A DNA stretch of 64,000 nt from Orbus sasakiae (GCF_039542345.1 NZ_BAABHY010000001.1:1302001-1366000), one strand, 5' to 3'; shown: positions 16,333 through 25,979, counted from the stretch's first letter. Program-made: numbers and translations. The notes: generated from the letters alone by a model not told the origin.

Positions 16333-17628
16333 ATGAAATTGACGTATTGGCAAAACTGTAATCTTCGCGAACAACAATTGTTACTAACAAGACCTGCAAT
16401 CAATGATTCCAAATCGATTAGTCAATCGGTTAGTGCAATCATAGCGCAAGTTCGTTCACAAGGTGATACCGCATTAAAAACATTGAGTGAGCAGTTTGAT
16501 AAAGTGTCAATAAGTACCCTCAAATTAACCACTGAAGAAATGACACAAGCAACTAATCGGGTTAAACCATCCCTCAAACAAGCGATGCAACTTGCGGCAA
16601 GTAATATCAAAAAATTTCACCAAGCACAATGCCGTGACGATATTTGTGTTGAAACAATGCCGGGGATTACATGTCAACAAGTGACTAGACCGATAGACTC
16701 GGTTGGACTTTATATCCCTGGTGGCTCAGCCCCGTTACTCTCAACGGTATTAATGTTAGCCATTCCAGCCCAAATTGCAGGTTGTCGTAAAGTGATTTTG
16801 TGTTCCCCTCCACCCATTGCAGATGAAATTCTTTATGCAGCAGACCTTTGCGGTGTTAGCGAAATTTACCAAGTAGGTGGTGCGCAAGCGATTGCTGCCA
16901 TGGCATTTGGTACAGAAACCATCATGCCTGTTGATAAAATTTTTGGACCAGGCAATGCATTTGTCACAGAAGCTAAACGACAGGTAAGCCAATCTATTGA
17001 TGGCGCTGCCATTGATATGCCAGCAGGCCCTTCTGAAGTCTTAGTCATTGCCGATAGTGATGCAAACCCTGCTTTTATTGCAGCTGATTTATTATCTCAA
17101 GCTGAACATGGTCCAGATTCGCAAGTTATTTTATTAACCCCAGACCCCATTTTAGCTCAAGCGGTTTCCAATGAAGTCGATCAACAGTTAAAACAACTTT
17201 CACGCCAACAAATTGCACAGCAGGCGTTAGCATCAAGTCGGTTAATTATCACGAAGGACATTGAGCAATGTATTGCTATTAGTAATCAGTATGGACCAGA
17301 ACATTTGATCATTCAAACTCGCGATGCAAAGGAAATTGTCGATAAAATTACTCATGCAGGCTCTGTATTTTTGGGGGATTGGTCACCTGAGTCAGCTGGC
17401 GATTACGCATCAGGTACCAATCATGTTTTACCTACTTATGGTTATAGCAAAACCTGCTCAAGCTTAGGCTTAGCTGATTTTCAAAAACGCATGACAATTC
17501 AACATTTATCACCACAAGGTTTACTGGCAATTGGTCAAGCCGTCGAAATAATGGCAGAAGCAGAATTACTTACTGCACATAAAAAAGCGGTTAGTTTGCG
17601 TTTAGCTGCACTCAATAAGGGGCAATAA
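16333..17628 (+). CDS. hisD: Histidinol dehydrogenase HisD
   Basis: 431 residues, matching the family length. This zinc enzyme oxidises L-histidinol to L-histidine in two NAD-dependent steps, the last of the pathway. Visible family motifs include VGLYIPGGSAPLLSTVLM, IFGPGNAFVTEAKRQV, DMPAGPSEVLV, SQAEHGPDSQVILLT (zinc and catalytic residues) and GDWSPESAGDYASGTNHVLPT. It follows hisG by four bases and precedes hisC by three, as in enteric his operons. Confidence 0.97.
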   Translation: MKLTYWQNCNLREQQLLLTRPAINDSKSISQSVSAIIAQVRSQGDTALKTLSEQFDKVSISTLKLTTEEMTQATNRVKPSLKQAMQLAASNIKKFHQAQCRDDICVETMPGITCQQVTRPIDSVGLYIPGGSAPLLSTVLMLAIPAQIAGCRKVILCSPPPIADEILYAADLCGVSEIYQVGGAQAIAAMAFGTETIMPVDKIFGPGNAFVTEAKRQVSQSIDGAAIDMPAGPSEVLVIADSDANPAFIAADLLSQAEHGPDSQVILLTPDPILAQAVSNEVDQQLKQLSRQQIAQQALASSRLIITKDIEQCIAISNQYGPEHLIIQTRDAKEIVDKITHAGSVFLGDWSPESAGDYASGTNHVLPTYGYSKTCSSLGLADFQKRMTIQHLSPQGLLAIGQAVEIMAEAELLTAHKKAVSLRLAALNKGQ

Positions 17629-17631
17629 GAG

Positions 17632-18714
17632 ATGAGTTCATCAATCAATATTAACCAACTAGTACGAAAAAATGTTCGTGAATTAACCCCCTACCAGTCA
17701 GCCCGTCGCATTGGTGGTAAAGGAAATGTGTGGCTTAATGCTAATGAATACCCAACCGCCCCACATTTTGAATTAACGCAGCAAACCCTTAATCGTTATC
17801 CAGAACCGCAACCGGAACAGGTCATTAATCGCTATGCTGCTTACGCTGGTGTTCAATCATCGCAGCTGATCGTTAGTCGCGGCGCTGATGAAGGTATCGA
17901 ATTATTAATGCGTGCATTTTGTGAACCTGGACAAGATAGCATTTTATATTGTCCTCCAACTTACGGTATGTATCTGGTCAGTGCTCAAACATTAGGGATT
18001 GATTATAAAGCCATTGCACAAACTGATGATTGGCAATTAGACTTAACTGCGATTGAACGAAATCTCGAGACGGTTAAACTTATTTATATCTGCTCACCTA
18101 ACAATCCAACTGGTAATCTTTTAAATCAAAACGACATTAGAACATTATTGGATATGGCGGCAGGTAAAGCATTAGTCATTGTCGATGAAGCTTATATCGA
18201 GTTTTCGATTGATAATTCTGTGGTAAGTTGGCTTGAACAATATCCACACTTAGTCATTTTAAGAACTTTATCAAAAGCCTTTGGTTTAGCTGGGTTACGC
18301 TGTGGCTTTACGATTGCCAATACGCCAGTTATTGAGGCACTGCAAAAAGTGATTGCCCCTTATCCACTTGCCGTACCGGTTGCTGACATTGCATCGCAAG
18401 CGCTTAGCCCTGAAAATATAAAAACGATGCAATTACAGGTATTAAATTTAAATCAACAAAAAGCCCATTTTATTGATGAACTCAATCGCCTTGAACAAGT
18501 CGAGTCGATTTACCCTAGCTTTGCGAATTATATTTTAGTGAAATTTAAAAATTGCAAAATGCTATTTGAGTACATGTGGAATCACGGTATTATTTTAAGA
18601 GACCAGAGTAAACAACCGAGCTTGGCCGGCTGTGTACGCATTTCAATCGGGACACCCGCTGAATGTCATGCCGTAATTGAAGCAATCAAACATTTTGCTA
18701 TTAAGGAGTGTTAA
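17632..18714 (+). CDS. hisC: Histidinol-phosphate aminotransferase HisC
   Basis: 360 residues, fold-type I PLP aminotransferase. It converts imidazole-acetol phosphate and glutamate to histidinol phosphate. Motifs: RIGGKGNVWLNANEYP near the N-terminus, YICSPNNPTGNLL, VIVDEAYIEF and LRTLSKAFGLAGLRCGF with the Schiff-base lysine. Its start follows the hisD stop by three bases with a ribosome site in the end of hisD. No oddities. Confidence 0.97.
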   Translation: MSSSININQLVRKNVRELTPYQSARRIGGKGNVWLNANEYPTAPHFELTQQTLNRYPEPQPEQVINRYAAYAGVQSSQLIVSRGADEGIELLMRAFCEPGQDSILYCPPTYGMYLVSAQTLGIDYKAIAQTDDWQLDLTAIERNLETVKLIYICSPNNPTGNLLNQNDIRTLLDMAAGKALVIVDEAYIEFSIDNSVVSWLEQYPHLVILRTLSKAFGLAGLRCGFTIANTPVIEALQKVIAPYPLAVPVADIASQALSPENIKTMQLQVLNLNQQKAHFIDELNRLEQVESIYPSFANYILVKFKNCKMLFEYMWNHGIILRDQSKQPSLAGCVRISIGTPAECHAVIEAIKHFAIKEC

Positions 18715-18717
18715 CGA

Positions 18718-19785
18718 ATGGCGCAAAAATACCTTTTTATTGATCGTGATGGTACATTGATTACTGAGCCCCCCTTAGACTATCAAGTAGATAGCTTTGA
18801 AAAGCTCAATTTTGAAGCGAATGTGATACCGTCTTTGCTCAAATTACAGGCGGCTGGCTTTAAACTCGTCATGGTAACAAACCAAGATGGTTTAGGTACC
18901 GACAGCTACCCACAGGCTGATTTTGCTGGGCCACATAACTTAATGATGCAAATTTTTTCATCTCAAGGCATAAAATTTGAAGATGTCCTAATTTGTCCCC
19001 ACTTTTCAAGTGATCATTGTGACTGTCGTAAACCCAAAATTACTTTAGTCTTACCCTATTTACTCGATGGAAAATTGGATAAACAGCACAGTTACGTCAT
19101 TGGTGACCGTCAAACTGATATTCAGTTGGCTCAGAATATGGGGATAACAGGCTTACTATATCACCCTAAAGACCTGAATTGGGATGAAATTACCCAGCGA
19201 TTAACCTCACCAGATCGCTATGCTAAAGTCGAACGAAATACGAAAGAGACCAAAATTTTAGTTGAAGTCTGGCTCGATCGCCAAGGGCATAACCATATTG
19301 ATACTGGTATTGGTTTTTTTGACCATATGTTAGATCAAATTGCCATTCACGGTGGAATAAGACTGAATATAAACGTTGAGGGTGATTTACAAGTAGATGA
19401 TCACCACACGATTGAAGATACCGGACTTGCATTAGGTGAAGCACTAAAACAGGGGTTAGGTGATAAACGCGGGATTACTCGATATGCCTCCGTTATTCCA
19501 ATGGATGAGTGTTTAGCGAAGTGTGCCATTGATATTTCAGGTAGACCTTACCTACAATTTTCGGCATCATTCACTCACCAAAAAGTCGGTGATATGAGTA
19601 CCCAAATGGTCGAGCACTTTTTTTATTCATTAAGCTATGCAATGGCCGTCACTGTGCATATTGAAACAGACGGTGATAATGATCATCATAAAATAGAAAG
19701 TTTATTTAAAGCTTTTGCAAGAACCCTGCGACAAGCGATTAAACTGGAAGGAAATGCATTACCTAGTTCAAAAGGAGTCCTCTAA
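18718..19785 (+). CDS. hisB: Bifunctional histidinol-phosphatase / imidazoleglycerol-phosphate dehydratase HisB
   Basis: 355 residues, a fusion typical of gammaproteobacteria. The N-terminal HAD phosphatase (FIDRDGTLITEPP, VTNQDGLGTDSYP, zinc loop CPHFSSDHCDCRKPK, IGDRQTDIQLA) removes phosphate from histidinol phosphate. The C-terminal IGPD domain (from about residue 168; GIGFFDHMLDQIAIHG, DDHHTIEDTGLALG, MVEHFFYSL, DGDNDHHKIESLFKAFAR) dehydrates imidazoleglycerol phosphate at a metal centre. The gene follows hisC by three bases. Confidence 0.97.
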   Translation: MAQKYLFIDRDGTLITEPPLDYQVDSFEKLNFEANVIPSLLKLQAAGFKLVMVTNQDGLGTDSYPQADFAGPHNLMMQIFSSQGIKFEDVLICPHFSSDHCDCRKPKITLVLPYLLDGKLDKQHSYVIGDRQTDIQLAQNMGITGLLYHPKDLNWDEITQRLTSPDRYAKVERNTKETKILVEVWLDRQGHNHIDTGIGFFDHMLDQIAIHGGIRLNINVEGDLQVDDHHTIEDTGLALGEALKQGLGDKRGITRYASVIPMDECLAKCAIDISGRPYLQFSASFTHQKVGDMSTQMVEHFFYSLSYAMAVTVHIETDGDNDHHKIESLFKAFARTLRQAIKLEGNALPSSKGVL

Positions 19786-19786
19786 T

Positions 19787-20374
19787 ATGAATGTTGTCAT
19801 TCTTGATACCGGTTGTGCAAATTTATCTTCTGTTAAGTATGCAATTGAACGCTTGGGATATAGCCCGACTGTCACGGCAGATCCCGAGCAAGTCTTACAA
19901 TCAGACAAACTGCTTTTACCCGGTGTAGGGAGCGCAAGTGCAGCAATGCAACAACTTGAACAACGTCATTTGATTGAATTAATCAAAGTGTGTACTCAAC
20001 CGGTTTTAGGTATTTGCCTTGGTATGCAATTATTAGCCAAACAGAGTGAAGAAGGTGATGTGCAAACGCTGGGTTTTATTGATCACAGTATCATTAAAAT
20101 TCCTGATCATGGCTTACCGTTACCTCATATGGGCTGGAATAATGTTTATCCTAAAGCCGGAGAGCACCTATTTAGAGATATTCCCGATGGTGCTTATTTT
20201 TATTTTGTCCATAGTTACGCCTTACCTTTATGTGACGCGACGATAGCAGAAACCAGTTACGGTGAAACCTTTACAGCGGCAGTACAAAAAGACAATTATT
20301 TTGGTGTACAGTTTCACCCTGAGCGTTCTGGTGCTATGGGTGCTAAATTACTGAAAAACTTTCTGGAGATGTAG
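19787..20374 (+). CDS. hisH: Imidazole glycerol phosphate synthase glutaminase subunit HisH
   Basis: 195 residues, class I glutamine amidotransferase that supplies ammonia to HisF. It shows VVILDTGCANLSSVKYAIERLG at the N-terminus, the nucleophile motif GICLGMQLL and the H-x-E motif VQFHPERSG. I chose ATG 19787, one base after the hisB stop, because AAGGAG (19772-19777) precedes it and the family begins there; an upstream in-frame start would overlap hisB. It lies between hisB and hisA in the normal order. Confidence 0.96.
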   Translation: MNVVILDTGCANLSSVKYAIERLGYSPTVTADPEQVLQSDKLLLPGVGSASAAMQQLEQRHLIELIKVCTQPVLGICLGMQLLAKQSEEGDVQTLGFIDHSIIKIPDHGLPLPHMGWNNVYPKAGEHLFRDIPDGAYFYFVHSYALPLCDATIAETSYGETFTAAVQKDNYFGVQFHPERSGAMGAKLLKNFLEM

Positions 20375-20379
20375 TCACC

Positions 20380-21129
20380 ATGCAAAAACCAATTATTATT
20401 CCAGCGCTGGATCTTATTGATGGGCAGGTAGTTCGCTTACATCAAGGTGATTATCATCAAAAAAGAGAGTACAGCAGTGATCCACTGAGTTTGTTTCAAA
20501 CTTATCAGGCGCAAGGTGCACAAATTTTGCATCTGGTTGATTTGACGGGGGCGAAAGATCCCAATGCAAGGCAAATCACATTAATCAAACAGATAATTGA
20601 AGGTATTAATATCCCCATACAAATTGGAGGTGGGATTCGTCACGAAGCAGATGTTAACGCTTTATTATCAACGGGGGCTACCCGTGTGGTCATTGGTTCA
20701 ACGGCCATCAAGTCACCACAATTAGTAAAAAACTGGTTGACACAATATGGCGCAGAACATCTGGTGTTAGCGCTGGATGTGCGCATTCACTCAAACGGGC
20801 AAAAATATGTAGCAATTCATGGCTGGCAAGAAGATTCTAAGATGACCATTGAACAGGTTATTGATGATTTTCTACCCTATGGACTTAAACATGTTTTATG
20901 TACTGATATCTCAAAAGATGGCACACTTACTGGCTCGAATGTCCATCTTTATCAAGAAATCAGCCAACACTACCCTGACATTGCCTTACAAGCATCAGGT
21001 GGTATCGGTAATTTGCAGGATATTAAGGCACTCGAAAATAGTGGTGTAAGCGGTATTATTGTGGGTCGGGCACTGCTCGAAGGTAAATTTACAGTTAAAG
21101 AGGCAATCGCATGTTGGCAAAACGCATAA
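20380..21129 (+). CDS. hisA: ProFAR isomerase HisA
   Basis: 249 residues, TIM-barrel isomerase that converts N'-5'-phosphoribosyl-formimino-AICAR-phosphate to its ribulosyl form. Motifs: PALDLIDGQVVRLHQGDY (first catalytic Asp), IQIGGGIRHEADVNALLSTGATRVVIGSTA, LALDVR, and CTDISKDGTLTGSNV (second catalytic Asp region). It starts five bases after hisH, and its last 19 bases overlap the start of hisF, a coupling common in enterics. Confidence 0.97.
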   Translation: MQKPIIIPALDLIDGQVVRLHQGDYHQKREYSSDPLSLFQTYQAQGAQILHLVDLTGAKDPNARQITLIKQIIEGINIPIQIGGGIRHEADVNALLSTGATRVVIGSTAIKSPQLVKNWLTQYGAEHLVLALDVRIHSNGQKYVAIHGWQEDSKMTIEQVIDDFLPYGLKHVLCTDISKDGTLTGSNVHLYQEISQHYPDIALQASGGIGNLQDIKALENSGVSGIIVGRALLEGKFTVKEAIACWQNA

Positions 21130-21887
21130 TTCCCTGCCTTGATGTTCGAGAAGGCCAGGTTGTAAAAGGTGTTCAGTTTCGAAATCATGAGATCATTGGT
21201 GATATAGTCCCACTAGCAAAACGTTACGCACAAGAAGGCGCTGATGAATTAGTGTTTTATGATATTACCGCATCTTCAGATGGACGTGTGGTGGATAAAA
21301 GTTGGATTGCTAAAGTTGCTGAAGTGATTGATATTCCTTTTTGTGTTGCTGGTGGTATCAAGACGCTACATGATGCATCACAAATTCTTTCGTTTGGTGC
21401 TGATAAAATCTCAATTAACTCGCCTGCTTTAGCTGATCCTACACTAATTAGTCGGCTGGCAGATCGTTTTGGCGTACAGTGCATTGTGGTAGGGATCGAT
21501 ACTTGGCATAATGAAAAAACGGATGATTATCATGTCTACCAATTTACCGGAGATGAGCGACGTACGATAGCAACAACTTGGAATACGATCGATTGGGTAC
21601 AAGAAGTCCAACAACGCGGTGCTGGTGAAATCGTTTTAAACATGATGAACCAAGATGGGGTAAAAAAAGGCTATGATCTGACCCAACTTAAAGCCGTTCG
21701 TCAAGTTTGTCATGTCCCTTTGATTGCTTCAGGCGGCGCAGGTGAAAAAATTCACTTTTTAGATGCTTTTCAAGATGCCGATGTCGATGGCGCACTCGCG
21801 GCATCAGTGTTTCATAAACAGATTATTAATATTGGTGAGCTAAAACAATTTTTATTTGATAATGGAGTCGAAATACGCTTATGTTAA
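21111..21887 (+). CDS. hisF: Imidazole glycerol phosphate synthase cyclase subunit HisF
   Basis: 258 residues, TIM barrel that joins ammonia from HisH with PRFAR to give imidazoleglycerol phosphate and AICAR. Motifs: RIIPCLDVREGQVVKGVQF, DELVFYDITASSDGR, PFCVAGGIKTLHDASQILSFGADKISINSPA, GEIVLNMMNQDGVKKGYDL and SGGAGEKIHF. It overlaps hisA at the 5' end and hisI by seven bases at the 3' end. Confidence 0.97.
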   Translation: MLAKRIIPCLDVREGQVVKGVQFRNHEIIGDIVPLAKRYAQEGADELVFYDITASSDGRVVDKSWIAKVAEVIDIPFCVAGGIKTLHDASQILSFGADKISINSPALADPTLISRLADRFGVQCIVVGIDTWHNEKTDDYHVYQFTGDERRTIATTWNTIDWVQEVQQRGAGEIVLNMMNQDGVKKGYDLTQLKAVRQVCHVPLIASGGAGEKIHFLDAFQDADVDGALAASVFHKQIINIGELKQFLFDNGVEIRLC

Positions 21888-22492
21888 CTACACAACAAAT
21901 CAACCAACTTGACTGGCAAAAAGTGGATAATTTAATGCCTGCCATTATTCAACATGCGATTTCGGGAGATGTTTTGATGCTCGGTTATATGAACAAAGAG
22001 GCATTAAAGCAAACACTGCAGTCGAATAACGTAACGTTTTATTCACGGACTAAACAACGATTATGGACTAAAGGTGAAACATCAGGTAATTTTTTACAAG
22101 TTGTCAAGATACATACCGACTGTGACAACGATAGTTTACTCATTTTAGTTAACCCAATCGGTGCAACATGCCATACAGGCACCAATAGTTGCTTTGACCC
22201 CGCTCAATCGGACTGGGGATTTCTATATGAGTTAGAGCAAATTTTAGCATCACGAAAAAGTGCAGATCCAGCCTCATCTTACACAGCAAAACTGTATCAT
22301 GATGGGACAAAGCGCATTGCTCAAAAAGTGGGGGAAGAAGGCGTTGAAACGGCCCTTGCTGCGACCGTTAATGATCGTCATGAGCTCAAAAATGAATCTG
22401 CTGACTTAATTTATCATCTGTTAGTCTTACTGCAAGATCAAAACCTCAATTTAAGTGATGTAATTGGAATTTTAAAAGCAAGACATCAATAA
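21881..22492 (+). CDS. hisI: Bifunctional phosphoribosyl-AMP cyclohydrolase / phosphoribosyl-ATP pyrophosphatase HisI(E)
   Basis: 203 residues. The N-terminal cyclohydrolase domain (MLGYMNKEALKQTL, FYSRTKQRLWTKGETSGNFLQV, DCDNDSLLILVNPIGATCHTG with the zinc cysteines) and the C-terminal pyrophosphatase helical domain (KVGEEGVETALAA, ESADLIYHLLVLL) carry out steps 2 and 3 of the pathway. It is the last gene of the operon; a short hairpin (22560-22575) lies 68 bases after its stop. Confidence 0.96.
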   Translation: MLTTQQINQLDWQKVDNLMPAIIQHAISGDVLMLGYMNKEALKQTLQSNNVTFYSRTKQRLWTKGETSGNFLQVVKIHTDCDNDSLLILVNPIGATCHTGTNSCFDPAQSDWGFLYELEQILASRKSADPASSYTAKLYHDGTKRIAQKVGEEGVETALAATVNDRHELKNESADLIYHLLVLLQDQNLNLSDVIGILKARHQ

Positions 22493-22559
22493 CGCGCACT
22501 TATCTTGAACAATCAAATTACAACGATAAGATGTTGATTTTGGTGATTAAACAACAACT

Positions 22560-22575
22560 GCCTCATGGATGAGGC
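22560..22575 (+). terminator. Short hairpin after the his operon
   Basis: GCCTCAT (22560-22566) pairs with ATGAGGC (22569-22575), in practice a GCCTC/GAGGC stem with a six-base loop. It is in the right place to end the his transcript, but no T-run follows, so it may be a processing or Rho-associated hairpin. The rest of 22493-22732 holds only a 23-codon ATG frame (22625 on) with no supporting signal. Confidence 0.3.
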
Positions 22576-22732
22576 GAGTAATTCAATTGCATCATATTTA
22601 GCTAACTGAATGACGAGTGTATATATGGCGACTTTAGCAAAGATTGTTTGTAGAGATCTACAGGCAGTCGTTGGTAAAGTCACGTACTTACGATAAAATA
22701 CGCATTCGATTACCTATATTAATAATAACAAT

Positions 22733-23209
22733 ATGAAAAATAAAACATTAATTTTTATTCTAGCAACATTTGGCTTAATTGGTTTGCTGATGTCACTGGC
22801 GGCAATTTATGCGTATTTCGTCACATCTTCATCCACAGATCGTCATGGTATTTTAATACTGTTTTTGATGGGATTGATCTTTTTTGCTATTGGCTTTATT
22901 CCTTTTTTAATGATGCTTCGCAAGAATGGGATAAAAAAGAAATTATTACAAAATGGCCGATTAATTCAAGCGAAAATAACGTCCGTTGATTATAATACAT
23001 CCCTCTCTGTTAATGGTCGGTGTCCTTTTGTCATTCACTGCCAATGGACTGACCCAGTAATGAAAGATCCGTTATATCGATATAAAAGCGATAATATTTG
23101 GTTTAATCCTAGCGATTTTATTCATGGTGATACGATTGCGGTCTATATTGATCAAGATAATCCAAATCGCTATTATGTTGATCTCAGTTTTTTACCGAAA
23201 GTCCGATAA
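22733..23209 (+). CDS. DUF3592-like small membrane protein
   Basis: 158 residues with two N-terminal transmembrane helices (about residues 5-28 and 37-60). A soluble beta-rich domain follows, with the pattern GRLIQAKITSVDYNTSLSVNGRCPFVIHCQW...DTIAVYIDQDNPNRYYVDLSFLP. This is the look of the DUF3592 family: a helix pair followed by a beta-barrel-like domain with the late xVxxDPxxPxxxxvD pattern. Function is unknown for the family. It stands alone between the his operon and the nhaC-peptidase pair and has its own terminator. Confidence 0.7.
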   Translation: MKNKTLIFILATFGLIGLLMSLAAIYAYFVTSSSTDRHGILILFLMGLIFFAIGFIPFLMMLRKNGIKKKLLQNGRLIQAKITSVDYNTSLSVNGRCPFVIHCQWTDPVMKDPLYRYKSDNIWFNPSDFIHGDTIAVYIDQDNPNRYYVDLSFLPKVR

Positions 23210-23216
23210 AAAACCC

Positions 23217-23247
23217 AAAGCAGTGTGTCACAAACATACTGCTTTTT
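23217..23247 (+). terminator. Intrinsic terminator after the DUF3592-like gene
   Basis: AAAGCAGT (23217-23224) pairs with ACTGCTTT (23238-23245) followed by further T. It begins eight bases after the stop codon at 23207-23209. Confidence 0.7.
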
Positions 23248-23461
23248 GAATGAATACGGTCAATTTTACTTCATAAAAAATACCAATGTTTAAAATCATT
23301 TCATAACACAAATCAATAATCCTAAAAAACCATTTTTCTTTTTTGAAATTCATTGTATATTTTCAAAGTTATTCAAATAAGAATAATAAATGCATTGGTT
23401 TTTATCATCAGACAAGACAAAATCAAATGCTTTAATCATCAATTTACTATGAGACTTTTTT

Positions 23462-24835
23462 ATGGAAGAAGCAGTCATCAATTATGGCGTTATCTCTCTT
23501 ATTCCGGTTCTTGTTGTTATTATTTGTGCCGTCATCACTAAACGTTCATTTGAGTCATTATTGCTCGGTACGATTGTGGGATTTTTAATTGTTGAAAAAC
23601 AAAATTTTATCCCTGCATGGTTAGACTCTTTTTATACTGTATTTAAAGATGACACCGTGTCATGGCTAGGTTTATTTGTCGTGTTATTTGGTGCATTAAT
23701 TGCTTTATTTGAACGTTCAGGTGCATTAGCGGGATTCTCAATTTTTATTAGTAAATTTGCTAATTCACGCCGTAAGAGCTTATTATTTACTTGGTTTATC
23801 GCAATTTGTATGTTTACTGATGATTATTTGCATAATATGGCCATTGGTCCAACCATGAAAAAAGTGACTGATAAATACAACGTATCAAGAGCCAAATTAG
23901 CCTATTTGTCTAACTCAACCGCAGCCCCTTTATGCATCATTGTTCCCCTATCAACTTGGGCTGTCTTTTATTCAGGATTGCTTGCTGACTTTAATTTGAC
24001 CGAGGGTGAAACGCCTTTTGAGAGTTATTTGAAAGTACTGCCTTACTTATTTTACGGCTTTATTGCTTTAATCATCTCTTTCTTAGTTGCCAACGAAATT
24101 CTACCGAATGTGTGGGCGATGAAAAAGGCCGAACAACATGTTGCTAAACAAGGTGTAAAAGATGAAGTTGCTCAGGCGATTAAAACTGATGATGCTGTTG
24201 CAACACACATTGAAAAAGAGCATCGACCAACACCCATATATAACTTTTTGATTCCAATGTTTTTGCTTATCACCGTCACGATAATTTGTGATGTGAATAT
24301 TATCTACGGCATCATCGCGGCTTTATCATCAATGTTTGTATTGTATTTAGCACAGAAAATTATGACATTTGCTCAATTTATGGAAACATTTTTTACGGGT
24401 ATGCAAAGTATGATGTATGTGATTGCAATGGTGTTAATGACGTTTATCCTTAAAGATATTAACCTTAGATTAGGGTTACCAGATTATATTATTACCATCG
24501 CTCAGCCCTATATTAACGCAAGTTATTTACCGGTTGGCGTGTTTATTTTTTGTAGTATATACGCATATGTAACGGGGGCATTTTGGGACATGGCGGCAGT
24601 AATGATGCCAATTCTGATCCCCCTTGCGATAAATATTAATGCAGATCCTTATATTATTGCAGCCGCAATCTTTAGCGCATCCGCATTAGGGAGTCAACTT
24701 TGTTTATATGGTGATGGTGTCATCTTAAACTCAAGGGCATGTGAAATCTCGCCCGTTGAGCATAGCATGACCTCTTTACCTTACTGTTTACTGGGCGGCG
24801 TTATCGCTTGTGTATTATTTATTATTGTTGGTTGA
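23462..24835 (+). CDS. NhaC-family Na+/H+ antiporter
   Basis: 457 residues with about 12 transmembrane segments and a charged central loop (about residues 220-255). It matches the NhaC family (PF03553): GLFVVLFGALIALFERSGAL, CMFTDDYLHNMAIGPTMKKV, LAYLSNSTAAPLCIIVPLSTWAVF, TGAFWDMAAVMMPI and SALGSQLCLYGDGVIL. Family members exchange sodium (or amino acids/organic acids) for protons or sodium. The following M42 aminopeptidase starts 12 bases later, so the two are co-transcribed; this pairing may mean that the carrier moves a peptide-derived amino acid rather than only sodium. Confidence 0.85.
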   Translation: MEEAVINYGVISLIPVLVVIICAVITKRSFESLLLGTIVGFLIVEKQNFIPAWLDSFYTVFKDDTVSWLGLFVVLFGALIALFERSGALAGFSIFISKFANSRRKSLLFTWFIAICMFTDDYLHNMAIGPTMKKVTDKYNVSRAKLAYLSNSTAAPLCIIVPLSTWAVFYSGLLADFNLTEGETPFESYLKVLPYLFYGFIALIISFLVANEILPNVWAMKKAEQHVAKQGVKDEVAQAIKTDDAVATHIEKEHRPTPIYNFLIPMFLLITVTIICDVNIIYGIIAALSSMFVLYLAQKIMTFAQFMETFFTGMQSMMYVIAMVLMTFILKDINLRLGLPDYIITIAQPYINASYLPVGVFIFCSIYAYVTGAFWDMAAVMMPILIPLAININADPYIIAAAIFSASALGSQLCLYGDGVILNSRACEISPVEHSMTSLPYCLLGGVIACVLFIIVG

Positions 24836-24847
24836 TAAGGAATCAAT

Positions 24848-25936
24848 ATGAAAAAAGTTAAATCGACAAAAACATCCAATAGTCTCTATCAATCACTGTA
24901 CAATTTGGATAATGCGTATGGGGTATCAGGCGATGAAACCGAGGTTTCAGCTGTACTTAAACATGAGATGGCAGATCTTTATGATCATTTCGAAGAAGAT
25001 GCATTAGGTAACCATTTTTATGTGAAAAACGGCACCGATAAAACACTTAAAATGATGATTTCAGCGCATCTTGATGAGATTGGATTTATTGTAAAATATA
25101 TTGATGAGCGTGGGCTTGTTTACGTCTTACCAGTTGGTTACCATGATGATCGTATGTTTATCAATCAAGATGTCAATATTCATACATTAACTGGCGTTAT
25201 TCATGGCGTAACTGGTTCAAAACCAGCCCATATTCTGTCAGCCGAAGATAAAGCAAAAAGTATACCGTTAACAGAAATTGGGATTGATGTTGGTACACTA
25301 ACACGTGAAGAAACTCTTGCTCTTGGCGTACAAGTCGGTGATTATGTGAATTACCGACGTGAAGGTGACTTGATTAATAACGGTAAAATATATTCTGGGA
25401 AAGCTGTCGACAACCGTGCTGGATGTGCTGTGATGGTTGAAGTTATGCGTCGTTTAAAAAATAAAAAAGTCAAACCGACCATCTATGCAGTTGGCTCTGT
25501 GCAAGAGGAAGTGGGTATACGAGGCGCAGGGACTGCGGCAACTAAAATTAATCCTGATGTGGCCATTTCAGTTGATGTGACATTGGCATGTGGGGCCGCA
25601 GGACTGGATCCAAAAGACATTCCAATTGAACTCGGTCAAGGGGCTGCTGTAAAATTTTACGATTGGGATCCCACCAGTATGGTAGGCAGTTCAGTTCCAC
25701 GTAAAATGACCAGCAAATTAATTGAATTAGCTGAGAAAAACCATATTCCTTACCAACGTGAAGTCTTACTTTATGGTGGAACAGATGCCTGGGCAATTTC
25801 AGTCAGTCATACTGGTGTTTTAACCGGTGGCATTTCTATTCCCCAACGCTACATGCACACCGCTGTCGGAACGGTACATTTAGATGATTTAGAAGCATGT
25901 GTGCAGTTATTATTGGCTTATATAAACGATTTGTAA
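24848..25936 (+). CDS. M42-family metallo-aminopeptidase (FrvX/glutamyl aminopeptidase type)
   Basis: 362 residues of the M42 peptidase family, cytoplasmic dinuclear-metal aminopeptidases that form tetrahedral assemblies. The metal and catalytic motifs are visible: ISAHLDEIGFIV, GKAVDNRAGCAVMVEVM (bridging Asp), AVGSVQEEVGIRGAGTAA (catalytic Glu-Glu), VAISVDVT and YGGTDAWAISVSHTGVLTGGISIPQRYMHTA (last His). It is coupled to the NhaC-type antiporter upstream and followed by a GC-rich hairpin. The exact side-chain preference cannot be read. Confidence 0.9.
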   Translation: MKKVKSTKTSNSLYQSLYNLDNAYGVSGDETEVSAVLKHEMADLYDHFEEDALGNHFYVKNGTDKTLKMMISAHLDEIGFIVKYIDERGLVYVLPVGYHDDRMFINQDVNIHTLTGVIHGVTGSKPAHILSAEDKAKSIPLTEIGIDVGTLTREETLALGVQVGDYVNYRREGDLINNGKIYSGKAVDNRAGCAVMVEVMRRLKNKKVKPTIYAVGSVQEEVGIRGAGTAATKINPDVAISVDVTLACGAAGLDPKDIPIELGQGAAVKFYDWDPTSMVGSSVPRKMTSKLIELAEKNHIPYQREVLLYGGTDAWAISVSHTGVLTGGISIPQRYMHTAVGTVHLDDLEACVQLLLAYINDL

Positions 25937-25952
25937 GCCATCATCACGATTG

Positions 25953-25979
25953 GACTGCGTCAAATACATCGACGCAGTC
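25953..25979 (+). terminator. Hairpin after the M42 peptidase gene
   Basis: GACTGCGTC (25953-25961) pairs with GACGCAGTC (25971-25979) around a nine-base loop, 16 bases after the stop. There is no strong T-run. Confidence 0.5.

Noticed and set aside
22625..22696. 23-codon ATG frame after the his operon
   Set aside because: No ribosome site, no recognisable similarity, and such short frames are expected by chance.
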